A DNA stretch of 64,000 nt from Delphinapterus leucas (GCF_002288925.2 NW_022098072.1:24443296-24507295); one strand, 5' to 3'. Shown: positions 37,131-49,610, numbered from the stretch's first letter. Notes: a model not told the origin generated them from the sequence alone. Made by a program: numbers and translations.

Positions 37131-38835
37131 AGAAAAGGTCTGCTCTTTCTATATCCCAGTCCTAAATAGACACAACTCAGACCTGTGTGTTTCTAAATAT
37201 GGAATATAACATCTTTAGCCATCCTTTAAGTGCTTTCTGGGTATATGTGCATTTCGGATGGGTTGACATTTATTTTAAGCAATTTATAAAGCATTGGATT
37301 TCTGCACAACTCTGTAGTTGATGCTGATAGAAAAAAATATCACCAGGTAAACCTGAAATTAAACTTTTCTAATTAACTCAATACTAATCTACTTTCAACA
37401 GAGATGATCAGGTTCCTGCTGGGATACGGCACAGGAAAGGAACTGTTGTTGACAGGGAGCATCCAGATGCACATGAGAGATCATGCTATAAGAAAGTAAT
37501 GAGGACCCCAAATAAGGAAGATTAAGAAAGATAAGGCATCACAGAGAGAGTCTCATCTCCCTGTTGTAATTTTCCTGACTCTCTGTCAATGGATATTACT
37601 TAGCCAAGAGAGTGATCTGTCTTTGGATAGCTTACAAATACAAAGAAGAGGCAGAGTATAGGATATGTAATCTAGAGTTCATCCACTTATCTCACACATT
37701 CCTAGGTCCTGTTCTGAGTACCGCATCTCCAGAGAAAACAGCCATGTGGTGTAAGGTATCACTGAGGGAACTTGGGATGCTCAGTTTGAAAAAAATTAAA
37801 GAAAGATCCATTGTGTGAATGGGTGTTAGATACGGGAAGTGCCATTTTCTACAAGGCTGTCATATAAGACACTAGGGGGAAAATAAAATGAAAGAAGGAT
37901 AATGAATGAGAGAATGAAACAATCTGGATCCAACATTATGATAGCTGTCCACATGGAATGACCTGCTTGAAGAGGAAGAAAGTTCTCCATTACTGAAGCT
38001 GTTCAAAACAAGTCAGGGTAGCAGCTAATTAGTTAGAAACGCATTTTGTAAAGGTTTGGGAAATCCTTTGCTACTAATTCAAAGGTGACAGGGAAAAGGG
38101 CTTTTTTTCCTAACTGGATATTTGCACGACTGTCAGGAGGTCTGAATTTACAGGTGAATATTCTGTTTTGTTCAAAGTACAAGGGAGACTCCACAGGTCG
38201 GTGATCTGAAAGTTAATATGGGAACAAAAAGAGCATCCTCCTGACAGGGCACTGAATCTATATTCAACACAGCAGGGTCCCCGTGAACACTTAAAGTCCT
38301 CAGTGGGAAGTAGCCATCTTACTGAAATCTAGGTTTGCTTGCAATTATCAGGTCTTTTCCATGCTGTGTCCTGGAGTGTAAAGAGAAATTAATTGATGGC
38401 CTAATAGGTGAGAGCAGAAAAGGAAAGTCTTTTCTGTTGTGCTGAGTTAAGAATAAATAGGTTTCCATTTTCTTGCCGTGTCTGTTAACTTACGTTCATA
38501 AGGAGCACTGTTAAGTTTTCTCAACCAGAATGTGAACTAGAGAGGCTATACTAGGTGGCTTCATTAGAGTAAAATCACTTAACTTGTTGCTATTGAGAAT
38601 TCCTCATTTGATGCTCTCAGTAATATAACTTTTGGTAGGGAATTCTGGAAACTAGTAGAGAAGTCAGAAACTTTGAAACAGACGTGAAGGATGTCTTTAA
38701 CGGGCTCATCAGTAGACTGAACATGGGCTGCTGAAAGAATTAATGAGCTTGAAGATGTGTAACAGTAACTTCTCAAGCTGAAAAACAAATGAAGCAAAAT
38801 ATCCAAGAACTATGGGACAATTACAGAAGGGAATA
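37131..38835. other. Unassigned DNA
   Basis: About 1.7 kb with no recognised gene or repeat. The open frames 37612-37818 and 38579-38806 (minus) lack motifs. Confidence 0.5.
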
Positions 38836-39475
38836 TAGGCATATCGCATTTTATTGTGCTTCACTTTATTGCACTTTGCAGATATTATGTTTTTTACAAA
38901 TTGAAGGTTTGAGGCAACCCTGCAGGGAGCAAGTCCATTGGTGCTATTTTCCCAACAGTATTTGTTCACTTCGTGTCTCTACATCACATTTTGGTAATTC
39001 TCACAGTACTGCAATTTTTTTCATTATTATTATATTCATCATGGTGGTCTGTGATCAGTGATCTTTGATGTTACTATTGTAATTGTTTAGGGGCACCACA
39101 GACCACGTCCATGTAAGACTTGAACTTAATCAATAAATGTTATGTGTGTTCTGACAGCTTCACCAACTGGACATTCCCCCATCTACCTCCTTCAGCTTGG
39201 GCCTCCCTGTTCCCTGAGACACAACAATATTGAAATTAAGCCAATTACTAACCCTACAATGGCCTGTAAGTGTTCAAGGGAAAGGAAGAATCCAACGTCT
39301 CTTGCCTTAAATCAAAAGCTAGAAATGATTAAGCTTAGTGAGGAATATGTGTCAAAAACCCAGATAGGCCAAAAGCTAGGCCTCTTGACCCAAACAGTTA
39401 GCCAACTTGTGAAGGCAAAGGAAATGTTCTTGAAGGAAATGAAAAGTGCTACTTAAGTGAACACATGAATGATAA
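38836..39475 (+). mobile_element. Tigger1-like DNA transposon, 5' part
   Basis: Starts with a diverged terminal repeat (tAGGCATAtcgcattttattg), continues through 'aaattgaaggtttgaggcaa', 'tctgtgatcagtgatctttg' and 'tgagacacaacaatattgaa', all known Tigger1 blocks, and then enters the transposase gene. Similarity ends abruptly at about 39477, so the rest of the 2.4-kb transposon and the right terminal repeat are missing. Confidence 0.9.
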
Positions 39476-39478
39476 GGA
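39259..39478 (+). pseudogene. Tigger1 transposase N-terminus, truncated
   Basis: ATG at 39259 opens 65 codons ending in TAA 39454-39456. The reading [13 protein letters not shown] followed by [14 protein letters not shown] is the psq/CENP-B-type helix-turn-helix DNA-binding region of pogo-superfamily transposases. The frame continues past the TAA as diverged coding sequence with a second stop (TGA at about 39466), then similarity breaks off; the DDE catalytic domain is absent. An ATG 117 bases upstream (39142) is in frame but lies in the untranslated part, so I choose 39259. No function is likely. Confidence 0.85.
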
Positions 39479-40049
39479 AGTTTTCTTTATATGTTTTAGA
39501 TTTAGGTATTTTATATATTCTTTCTAGTCTGCAAACCCTTAATCTAGTCCTTATTTACTTCTTACTATACAATTCCCTTATGTTCTGATTAAATCACTAC
39601 AGAAGAAAAGAAAGGCACTAAGTCTTTTTAATAGATTTTCTTACTATGAGTTTATAGGCAAATTGAATACTACAAAATAAACTAATACAGTGGCCACAAT
39701 GTACCTGGAAGTCTACTTTTTATCTAATTATCTGTGCTCTTTCAATAATCAACAAAAAGATACTAATTCATAATTAATGAACATTTTTCCACCCAAATGA
39801 AATGGAAGATTGAATTTTGGGGAATTACATAAATGTTTGCTTTGTTAAAGTGATGCAGATTTGTTGAATGGATATGATTTTGTAAATCTACTTTTATGTG
39901 AAAATTCTTTTGTCTTCTAGCAGATTCATTTATCTATATTGCTAAAAATAACTTTTAAAATAAATTTTTAACTTAAGTATAAAATAAAATTGCTCAGGTA
40001 GATGCTCTTTTTCGATTAGGAAACATATATAATGTGAAAGACATTTACT
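39479..40049. other. Unassigned AT-rich DNA
   Basis: No family recognised. This is where the missing part of the Tigger element would lie. Confidence 0.5.
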
Positions 40050-40990
40050 CCTATGGTGCAATAAGACTAACAAATACAATTAAAATCAAAGTTTTTTTTA
40101 TGAGGCTATCAAAGAGCAGTGATGAACTAAATTCTAGAGAGGAAGTACCCCTGTTAAATGAACAAAGAGAAGCAACAGCTTTCATAACTAGGCTCGAGCA
40201 CCAGATCTCAGTGCAGGTGGTGAGAGGAGCAGATTTGCTATCAATGGAAAGACTTTGAGAGACAAGGAGAAACCAAACGAGAATGTGATGAGCTAACAGA
40301 ATGGACTGGAATTTTGAAGAGCCACAAATGTGAGAGGACACTTTCAGCCCCCAAATTCTTCTCTTCACCAAACCCCTATGTATTTTTCTGAGAAAGCACC
40401 AGTGGAGGGAGTCCTGAAAGCTGAGAGAATCTATGGAGTCTCCCACATTTGCACAATGCTTCTAATCCTGCTAGGGCTGAAAACCAACTAGCTGAAAATT
40501 TGGCCTGATACCCTCCCAGCTCAAATACCAACAATAAAAAAGTACTCCTCCTCACCATCAGTGCTGTGGGAAATGAGGGCAGGGCTAAGCAGAGACAAAC
40601 TCAACTTAATCTCAGTTCTAGCTCAGCCTCACCTCAACTTGATTTTTGGAGGAATCTGATAACCAATTGCCATCCTAACCACCAGACAGAGAAAAGGGCT
40701 TGCTTGCAGTATCTTGGAAATATAAAACAAATCTTAATAGAAATATATTAGTGTTCAATCTCCTCTTTTCTGCCTAAAACTGTCTAGAATATAATTTTTT
40801 TTAATGAGAATTTTTTAAAAAACATGAAAATGTGACCCATAATCAAGAGGAAAAGTAGCCAACAGAAGCAGACCTACAGATAACCCAGACACTCCAATAA
40901 CATAAAAGTGACCATTTTATATGTTAAATAATTTACAGGAGAAGATAAGATATAATAACTGAAAAAATGAACAATTTCAGGAGAGAGAAG
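40050..40990 (+). mobile_element. Old L1 (L1M-type) 5' UTR/ORF1 start remnant
   Basis: 'acagctttcataactaggct', 'cacaaatgtgagaggacac', 'acccataatcaagaggaaaa' and 'acagaagcagacc' resemble the 5' UTR to ORF1 start of old mammalian L1s. Open frames on both strands at 40034-40558 overlap antisense and are not credible genes. Assignment is by pattern memory and boundaries are loose. Confidence 0.5.
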
Positions 40991-41029
40991 AAAACTTTTA
41001 AACAGAAGCTGTTTCATTAAGTTCTGTTC

Positions 41030-41660
41030 TTTACTCGTTTTTTTATATTCTCTTCAGGTTTAATTATTTTACTAACTTCCTATGATGTTTAAATCATTGA
41101 ATAATAATTTTTTCCTAATATACACATATAAGGCTAATAATTTCCTTTGTCTAATGTCCTTTGGTAACCAATCAAAAATATTCCATGTGCGCTCGAAAGA
41201 TATGTTACGTGTGAGTTTCTGACATTTTTTAATGCTATGATTTGTATATGCCAGCTATTTTGATCTTATTAATTTTTCATTCAAATATTTTATAATCTTA
41301 TTTAATTTTTTCCTGATTTTTCTATCACTGTAATAGAATCTCCCACTATGATTATGGATTTATCTATTTCTTCTTTTATTCTACCTTGTTAAGTTTAATG
41401 TAATAAAATTACAAAATTAAATGTAAATAATGTAAATTTAAATATAAATAATGATATATCTGGTTTAAATTAACATTTCAATCACTTGCTATATAGCTAT
41501 ACTCTGTTTATCTTTCCATTTTTACCTTCCTTTGGATTGATTTTATTAATCCACAACTTTCCCACTTTTAGCTTTGTAGCTATTCACTCTTGCACTGTTA
41601 TTCAGTATTATACTAGAAATTACAATATACATCACTAATAAAAGTCTAAAATAAAGCAGT
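41030..41660 (-). mobile_element. Old L1/HAL1-type remnant
   Basis: 'agaatctcccactatgatta' with 'ggatttatctatttcttctt' in reverse orientation is typical of old L1/HAL1 coding debris. AT-rich and strongly diverged. Confidence 0.5.
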
Positions 41661-41684
41661 GCTTTCTTTTAGGACAATTTTTTA

Positions 41685-42116
41685 GAGCAGTTTTTGTTTC
41701 ACAGCAAAATTGAGGGAAAGGTACAGAGATTTTCCACATACCCCTTGCCGTCTTTGTCAGCATTATCAACAACTCCCCACCAGAGTGGTATATTTGCTAC
41801 AATTGATGAACCTACACTGACACATCATAATCACCTAAAGTCCATAGCTCACCTTATGGTTCACTCTTGGTGGTGTACATTCTGTAGGTCTGGACAAATG
41901 TATAATGATGTATATCCATTATTATAGTATCATTCAGAGTATTTCCACTGCCCTAAAACAATCATCTGTGCTCTGTGTATTCATCCCTCCCCCCAAACCC
42001 CATTCCCTGTCAACTACTGATCTCTTTACTGTCTCCATAGTTTTACCTTTTCCAGAATGTCATATAGTCAAAATCACGCAGTATATAATTAAAGCAATGC
42101 TTCTAATTCTTTCAAG
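41685..42116 (-). mobile_element. Old L1 (L1M-type) 3' region
   Basis: Reverse-oriented blocks 'cacagcaaaattgagggaaa', 'ccaccagagtggtatatttg', 'ttgatgaacctacactgaca', 'ggttcactcttggtg' and 'ccagaatgtcatatagtc' follow the order of old L1 3' regions. A SINE has inserted at its right end. Confidence 0.85.
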
Positions 42117-42128
42117 AAAATGCAAAGA
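42117..42128. repeat. Left target-site duplication of SINE
   Basis: AAAATGCAAAGA, perfectly repeated at 42341-42352. Confidence 0.9.
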
Positions 42129-42344
42129 GGGCTTCCCTGGTGGCGCAGCGGTTGAGAGTCCGCCTGCCGATGCAAGGGACATGGGTTCGTGCCTCAGTCC
42201 AGGAAGATCCCACATGCCGCGGAGCGGCTGGGCCTGTGAGCCATGGCTGCTGAGCCTGCGCGTCCGGAGCCTGTGCTCCGCAACAGGAGAAGCCACAACA
42301 ATGAGAGGCCCGTGTACGGCAAAAAAAAAAAAAAAAAAAAAAAA
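42129..42344 (+). mobile_element. CHR-type tRNA-derived SINE, short form
   Basis: Begins GGGCTTCCCTGGTGGCGCAG. RNA polymerase III A box at 42141-42151 (TGGCGCAGCGG) and B box-like GGTTCGTGCC at 42184-42193. The tRNA-unrelated body has CCACATGCCGCGGAGCGG, and a 24-A tail ends at 42344. Perfect duplications flank it. Many CpG positions are intact, which suggests a young copy. Open frames across it on both strands (41905-42525, 42060-42296) are artefacts. Confidence 0.95.
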
Positions 42345-42352
42345 TGCAAAGA
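42341..42352. repeat. Right target-site duplication of SINE
   Basis: AAAATGCAAAGA; its A's overlap the SINE tail. Confidence 0.9.
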
Positions 42353-42429
42353 ACTTTGCATTCTTTAACTCAATTTATATCCCTGCTGACTTATCTGCCA
42401 GCTTTTGGTGGTATATTTTAACTCTATAT

Positions 42430-42675
42430 CATGGCAGACACTGTAGTGTGCCATCCACATCCCCCTTCACTGAAGGACTTTCTGCCCCAACTGCGTGGCA
42501 GCCTCATGATGTCAGCCTCTTCTAGGATTGCCTCAACTGCATAGAGCCACCTCACGCCAGGCCACACTCCTTCCTGGGTCAGCCCTCATCCAATAGGTGA
42601 TATAGGAGAGTAAAGATCTAGCCAACTTGAGGCATCTCTGAAGGTTGATTTCTATTCCAAAGCTTTTTGTGAAGC
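42430..42675 (+). mobile_element. Degraded 5' LTR of an endogenous retrovirus
   Basis: Resembles 45175-45420 in the same orientation: 'gtgccatccacat' vs 'gtgccgtccagat', 'gcctcatgatgtcag' vs 'gcctttagatgtcaa', and 'ccacactccttcctggg' vs 'ttccactccttcctagg'. Both then have 'agagtaaa/agtacaaa' and a 'caacttga' block. Identity is patchy. The left end is uncertain. Confidence 0.6.
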
Positions 42676-42834
42676 AAAACGATTCAAATAGTAAACACAC
42701 TTGAAGCCTCCATTCCAGATGTGTGTTATCTGTGCTAGAACATGGCCTCAGGAACATAATATGAAGCTATTAATTTGGCTAATATATTTTCTTCCATCCC
42801 TATTAGAAAAGAGGATAAGAAACATTTCATACTC

Positions 42835-45165
42835 ACATGGAACATATTTAGGTTTTGCCCTAGAGTATGTTAATAATCTTCTCATATTAGTTATAATAAA
42901 AGCCAAGAAGCTCTGGAGTGAATGAACATTGTGTACAATACACCAATCTGCTACACTGATAATATCATGATAATTGGACCAGATGAGCCAGAATGGGCTA
43001 GTATGTTAGAGACCTTCGTAAGAAACCTTCTCCTAAGGTCTCCTACAATTCTGCATGTCTTACCACCAAGGCACTGACTACCCATTGTTCTGGACCATCT
43101 TTTCAAGAATGTTTCATAGCAAATAACCTTGGAAAATAAAGATAGTATCTCCCTCAAGAGCAAAGAGTAGTCATAAAACATGTGACTTCCCTCAACTTGT
43201 TGTTTCTTTCCTGTAACAGAACTCACTGCGTGTGTAGGCATCTGGTATGTGGCCATATTCATGTTACTCTGTGGAAACTGGAGTTTAGGAAGCCAGTACA
43301 AAAATGGTGATGATCTGGTTACTGCTATTGCTATAAGTAATAAATTATAAGTCATACAAGTAATAAAAGGATTATCATATATTCTACCAGCATCCATCAG
43401 ATTGTGGCAGGCTAACTACTTAACCTGTAAGTAGAGTAAAATCCAAGGCCTTACACAGTTCTTGAAAGGATGGGAAATAAACGCTACCAAGATCTGGGAG
43501 CCTACCATATCGGTAAAAATTTTAGAGAACCAGTAATCAGATACATCAGGACATGTCATCCCAAGTAAAGGATGGTTACATTCAATATGAAGAAGGAAGC
43601 CCATGTCAAGTAGCCCTCTTTGGGTTCTGGTGGCAGCATATTTCCCACATTGGAATATAGCTCTGATGTGTACACTTTGTGACACACCATGCTTTTAGCT
43701 TTATGTATGTCCCACAGCAGAATAGGATCCCAAACAGGTCCAGACTGTTGCACAAGCAACCTGCCACTTGGGCCATAAGACCAAGCAGATACTATTATTT
43801 TAAAGGTAACAACAGTGGAAGGAAGTGCTGTATGGAGTTTATGTGATAATCACAACACACACCCATAGGTTTCAGAGGTTTCAGGTTTCAGAGCAAGGCC
43901 ATGCCATCTGCCTAAGAAAATTCTTTGCCTTTCAGAAAATAAGTCCATATGTACTACTCGGCCACTGTAGATGTGTAGAGTGTCTGATATGGAACACTGG
44001 CCACCACGTGATCATAACTTTCTACTATGAGCCAAATTCTGTCAGACCCACCAAGCCATGTGACCTAACAATAAACAGATCTAGCAATGATCCATTATAA
44101 GGTGGAAATGGTACATCTGTGAATAAGAATAAGCAGGACTAGATTACACAATCAAGTTGTACAGTAGGTAGTCAGACCTACATGCCATGCACTACTGATG
44201 CATTTGTACCTTTCTCTCAGCTCACACCTGTGTTGTGTGAGGGATCTCCTACGAGAAACTGGCAGAGAAAGAAAAAGGTCGAGCTTGGTTATGGATGAGT
44301 TGTCTCAGTATGTGGGTGGGAGCTGAAAACAGATGGCAGCCATACTATAAACCCACTCAAGATTGGGTCTGAAAGACAGTGGTGTGGGAGCATCCTACCA
44401 AAGATCAGAGCTTGGGTTGTTTCATCTGGTCATCAGTTTTGTAGGAACAGAGAAATAATCTGAAGTCAGAATATATTCAGATTCTGGGCTTGGATTAGAG
44501 TAAAGGGAGAGGTACCTCACATATAAAATTTAAGGAGTCACTCACTTCTCAGCGTTGTGCAAATGCTTAGTCCTTGATTTAGCACCGCCTCTTCAGAAGA
44601 CCAATAGCCACTAGTTGGAAAGTTGACTACACTGAACCGATTAAAGTTGTAGCTAATGTGCCAGTTTGAAGGTAATATTTTATGAGAATGTGACCCAACC
44701 TTCAGGTACATTATGAAATTTGATTTGGTACTCTATATGCAATTTCACCATGATAATGTGTTCCCAATAAGAAGAATTCTTAGGAATAAGGATCAAGGAT
44801 TAGAAGCAAGAGTGACCAACTCGAGGGAACTTGCACATAGACCTCTGGGATCTACTAGTTTAGAAATCTCACTTCCCAAAGAGGGAAACAAAACTGTCAG
44901 TGGTAAGGGTCTGGTTCATGTGCCTAAATAAATCACTGAGTTTAGCAGACGTCCTAGCTGCAAATGAGGGATCTAGGTTGGATAGTGAAGGAGAGATATA
45001 ATGAATATCAGTCCTGACCTGAGATGCTGTCATAGTGAGAACTATTTTTCCACTATTCTTCTTTTATGTTTTACCCCAGGAAGAGACATCCATCAGAATC
45101 TAATGGAACTGTTCCAGAACATATGTGAATAAGTGGATCAGAGTGACATAATGGGTGGACTGTGA
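42835..45165 (+). pseudogene. Endogenous retrovirus pol remnant (RT to RNase H/integrase)
   Basis: An old retroviral pol gene in pieces. A degenerate form of the reverse transcriptase catalytic box is read at about 42951-42985 (YTDNIM in place of a Y-x-D-D core), followed by G-P-D-E. A connection-like segment is readable near 43609-43650 (LFGFWWQHI) and RNase H-like sequence near 44250-44340. Everything is broken by stops and frameshifts in all frames. gag and the upstream part of pol are missing, and no env is seen. The second catalytic Asp is replaced by Asn. Minus-strand frames (42951-43397, 43416-43685, 43556-43759) are shadows. The family looks ERV-L-like from the LTRs, but I am not sure. 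No activity is possible. Confidence 0.65.
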
Positions 45166-45174
45166 AGAATGCTA

Positions 45175-45565
45175 TAATGTGCCGTCCAGATTCTTTTACA
45201 ATGAGTATTTGCCAGCATCTGGGAGTGCTGCTGGCAAATAGCCTTTAGATGTCAACCATTTCAAGAACTGACTCAGCTGGAGAGAGCTCCCTCAACCAAG
45301 ATTCCACTCCTTCCTAGGGGTGAACACATCAAATGATTGATCAATGTGAGAGTACAAAATCCTGGCTTGGTTCAACTTGAACTATTCTAGACCCAAAGCT
45401 CCCCAGAGGATCTTCCAAGATGGTAATTGAGACTGGATGCTTGCTTAACTTCTCCTTCTTTCTGGTCCCTATTTCTTTCCTTCCCTTCCCATGGGCATTA
45501 ATCTCAAGGGCTCTCTTTAATAAATATCCTATTTGCTAAATTCTGTCTCTGAGTCAGCTTATTTT
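45175..45565 (+). mobile_element. 3' LTR of the endogenous retrovirus
   Basis: Follows pol in the right place and orientation. It has 'ggttcaacttgaactattc', 'acccaaagctccccagag', a pyrimidine-rich stretch, AATAAA at about 45519-45524 and a closing 'ctctgagtcagctt', as in many retroviral LTRs. It matches the degraded copy at 42430-42675. Confidence 0.65.
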
Positions 45566-45589
45566 AGAAGTTATATCTCTAAAAAACAT

Positions 45590-46900
45590 TGTAGTTAATA
45601 TTTTTTATACTTCTATATCCAATTTTTATTTATGTCTACTCAGATATTTACCTTTTTACTTGCTCTTTATTATTTCCTGTATCTCCACATTTCCATCTGA
45701 CATTAATTTTTTTTTTGGCCTGAAGAACACCTTTAAGTATATCTTTTAATGAAAGTATGCCAGTGATAATTTTTTTCAGAATTTTTTGTGTGTCTAAATG
45801 CCTCTAGTCCAGCTTAATTTTGGAAGGGTATTCTCACAAGACACAGAGTTCTTGAGAAGTGATTTTATTCTTTCAGAATGTTCAGGATATCAGTCTATGG
45901 TCTTTTTGACTTACACCTTTATATTAACAAAGCAGCTGCCAGAATAATTATTGATCATTTAAATAAAACCTGTCCTTTGCCTTACATTTTAAGCAATTTT
46001 ACTATGAAAATAACATTATATTTTTGAATCTATAGCTTAATATTTTAGTAGTTTAAGAAATTCTCTGTTATTACTTCATTGAATATTGCTTCTTCCCACC
46101 CAATTCTCTCTCTGTCCTGTCTAGGTCTCCCAACACATATTTAAGACTTTGTCTATTCCTTTTATCTTCTATCCTTTCTTCACTTGTCTGTCTGTCTCTG
46201 CTTCATTCTGGGTATTTCCTTTTGAGTCTTGTCATTAACTAATTCCTTCTTCCACTGAGTCTAATCAGCTATCAAACTCATCCATTTAATTACTAATTAT
46301 TGTTGTTATACATTTTTCAGTTCTAGAATTCTGTTAGTTCTTTGATATAATTTCCATTTCCCTTTTAGAATTCCCTTTTTGTCTTTTCATTTTTTGAACA
46401 TATCAAGCATGATTATTTTAACACTTGTATCTAATAATTTCATTATCTATATAACCTATGGGTCTGTTTCTGTTGTCTTTTTTCTCAGTAAATTTGCAAT
46501 CATATTGTCTTATCTCCTTTCTTGTCAGGTAATTTCTGAATAATTACCAGAAATTGCATATAAAAATTTGTAAATTTTATTTAAGAACTGTCATAATGTC
46601 TTTTGTTTCAGGAAGGATAAATGTTTACTTTGTACAGACAGAGACATTAGCAGTCTTTAATTCAATTCCAGTGATTGAGTTTATTACCTGGGTATCATTC
46701 TCTCTGAGTGCCTATTTACTTTTGTTCATCATTAATTCTAGAGCTCATTCCTTTAGAATCGAACCCCAAACCTAGGGAAGTTACTAGGGTTCTCAATTCT
46801 TGGTGATTCCGGAATCTTATTTCTGTTGCCTTAACTCCAGAAGATTGTTAAAGTTCTGGCCTAATCCAGAATGGGCAGATGTTCCTAGAGAAAAAGCATT
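45590..46900 (-). mobile_element. Old L1/HAL1-type remnant
   Basis: Reverse-oriented T-rich sequence with blocks such as 'aagaacacctttaagtata', 'tttggaagggtattctcac' (45824-45837), 'ttacttcattgaatattgct' and 'ttttcagttctagaattct', in an order typical of old L1/HAL1 ORF1-region debris. Very diverged. Confidence 0.55.
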
Positions 46901-49585
46901 CCCCAATGCTGGGCTCAGCCCTCTGGGTTTGCTTCTTCTTATAGATCTTGGCCCCTAAATCTTTATTACACTGTTAGCATTTTGCTAATCTCAAGCAGGT
47001 TTTAGAAAAATATTTTATCCAGTTTTTCCAATTGCTCTCAGAGATTTGGTCTGATTACCTAGGCTGCCATTACCAGATGCAAAAGTCCAGTAATAATAAT
47101 TTTTTAAACAGACTTTCAAACATTTTTCAAGATGCTCTGTACCTGAAAATTCTGTTATGCTCATTCATTTTTACATTAATTTCCATTTATTTTTATCCAT
47201 ATGACTCTCCTCCAGTTTAAGTTGCCTAGCCACAACTAATGACATAGGAGAATATAGATCATTTCCTGACACATTAGCTGCTAAAATTTAATTAGAAGAC
47301 AAACATTCCTAACCTAAAGCCTTTCCCCCTTTTTATTAATACGGGTGAAAACTTGAAAGGACATAAAGGACATTTCTGATCCAGTGGAAATCTTAAAGGA
47401 ACAATAATTAGTCAAATGATCACTACCCACCCTTTATATTCTGACCTTAAAAGTACTAAGGTCTCAAACCTAGGTAAGAAGGAGACGTTGATTGAGTTGC
47501 TATTCGAATCTTACATGCAGCCTATTTATATAGTCCAGTGTCTTAGGTTGAGATTCCCCAAATTAGACCCCGAGATGAGGAATAAAGTGAAGGTAAAGTT
47601 AAGAAGTGTTCTAAGGAAAAACCAGTAAAGAATTGGGGAACTGGGGCATAAAGGAAAGGAACCACTCTGAAGTATAAAATCCAACAAAGTCCCATGAAGG
47701 AGATGAGGGTAATTCTGGCTTGCTCTTCCAGGGAATTCTAGAGGAAATGGAAGTCACATTTGAATTATACCTATATCAAAGGGGAATTTTCAAGTGCCGA
47801 AGGGGACAAAGGTTAGCTGAATGCAGAGAGGAGAACCCAATGAGAGGGGGAAGAAATACAGGAAGGGCGATCAGAACATTAAACACACTCCAAGTAAACA
47901 TTCCCTACTATATTTTGTTACTAAAAAGCCTTGATAATAACTCTTAAGTGCTACTGAAAACAAGTTTATAACAACTTTTGTTAAGGTATCAGAAATATGC
48001 TAGACTGATTCCCAAATTTTAGCTTGGAGCCTTTTCTATTGCCTCATCCTTTTGGACATTTCTCCCTCATTTGTTTCTTTAAACACTCACTAATTTGTTG
48101 CTCTTCAAATAATCTACACTGCTTTTCTGGGTCATTTTCTTAATAAACGTTGACAACTAAAAATTGTGCTATCTTCTGAGCAGCAAAGTTATGTAGTACT
48201 GCGGTAGCAATGATTGTATATTTGTGCAATTTTCAAGATACAGGCAGAGTATAGTGGCAGAACCACTAACACAAAAGTCTATAAATAAATTCAAAAGCTA
48301 CTGAAGTCATCTTCATTAAGTTTTTCCCATCCAATAAAAACAATTAAACACTGATTTCTTATTGCAACATCGATTAATTCATTAACGAGAACTTAACCAC
48401 GTTCATGTAACTTGCTAGGAGTTGCAGGTTAAATAAAGAATTTTAAGTTTTTGTCGATGGATGTTTAATTGCATGAATGTTGAGGAACAATAAATATTAC
48501 ATAGCTTTACCCTCTAGAATTCCAACCAAAATTTTAAAAACTTAGATGCTCTGAAAATCAGGTAGATTTATCAGCTTTATTTCTGATAAGGCTGGCCTGG
48601 ACAATCTGGTTTAGATGTGGGGGAACAATCTGCCTTTTGATGCTTCTGTACCCACCCCCCACCCCATATAGAACTTGAGATGACCCACAGGAGGGAGAAT
48701 GTGTGTCTGCAGAGCAGATATTCTGATCCAGTATCCCTGCCTCACATGCAAGGGACCTAGGCAGTTGGACAGAATGAGATGGCCTATAGAACTAGCTCTG
48801 GAAGGCATGCCTGGACACAGAAACACCTTGCTGGAAAGAAAAAATCTGGGGTTGAGCAGAACAGGCTTATTTCCTTCTCTTAATTGCATGAATCAAGTCA
48901 GCTACTTCTCTTCTTTTGAGGGGTAAGGGAGTTAAGCAATATCACAGATACTTACTTTCCATTTCTAAATGATGCACTGCCTTGCTTTATGGGCCAAGAT
49001 AGGAGAGTAGAGAATAGTAATCCCTTCACTAAGTGTTGTCACTGCACCAGTTGCCTCCTAAGAGCTTGTGATATCCTGAGAGAAAGGACTGTGTCACAGT
49101 CTCCAGGAAGAGCATTTCTGAATCTCCTTGGGGACAGAGGTCCTGTCTTATGTAGTTGAATCACACATGGTGCTTTGGGCAAAGCAGAGGCTCAGTAATA
49201 AACAATCATGAATTTTGTTTTGTTTTGTTCAATCTTGCTTAGGGCCATGGGATTTAAATGTAAATCTCTGAACATTTAACTGCAGTGAAAAGAAGGGAAT
49301 AAGGAAACCACTCTAGTTTCCAATCTCAAACAGGAAAGGTACCGTGAGAAACCCACTGGTGGCACTGTGGAGTCTGCCAAGTTCGTTCAGGAGCTGCCTA
49401 TCAATCGATCGATGTCCACCCGCAAACTCGAGGTAGCAATTGCCTTTGGTAGGATAATATGCAGATAAAATGCTAAATGAAAGCTCTACTTGAGTTATTT
49501 GTAATCAAAACACCCGCATAATTGGTTTCAAAGTACCATATATTATTCTGGGGGTTAAATTAAATGCCTCAGACACATGCATGTG
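46901..49585. other. Unassigned DNA
   Basis: About 2.7 kb with no gene recognised. A small CpG-bearing patch at about 49338-49440 (tcaatcgatcgatg; cccgcaaactcgag) stands out; it reads open for about 35 codons but I cannot assign it. The frames 48611-48889 (minus) and 48699-48926 (plus) overlap antisense. Confidence 0.45.
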
Positions 49586-49610
49586 CACACACACACACAC
49601 ATAAACACAC
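49586..49610. repeat. (CA)n microsatellite
   Basis: About eight CA units, then ATAAACACAC. Confidence 0.9.

Noticed and set aside
39142..39456. The longer start at 39142 for the Tigger transposase piece
   Set aside because: The first 39 codons lie in the transposon's untranslated region. The family start matches the ATG at 39259.
42129..42200. A tRNA gene
   Set aside because: A and B boxes are present, but the sequence cannot form a proper tRNA cloverleaf. It is the tRNA-derived head of a SINE.
41905..42525. 206-codon plus-strand frame
   Set aside because: It spans old L1, a whole SINE with its poly(A) tail (a Lys run), and LTR-like sequence. It is a chance frame across unrelated elements.
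42951..43759. Minus-strand frames of 67-148 codons
   Set aside because: They lie antisense to plus-strand retroviral pol remnants and have no motifs.
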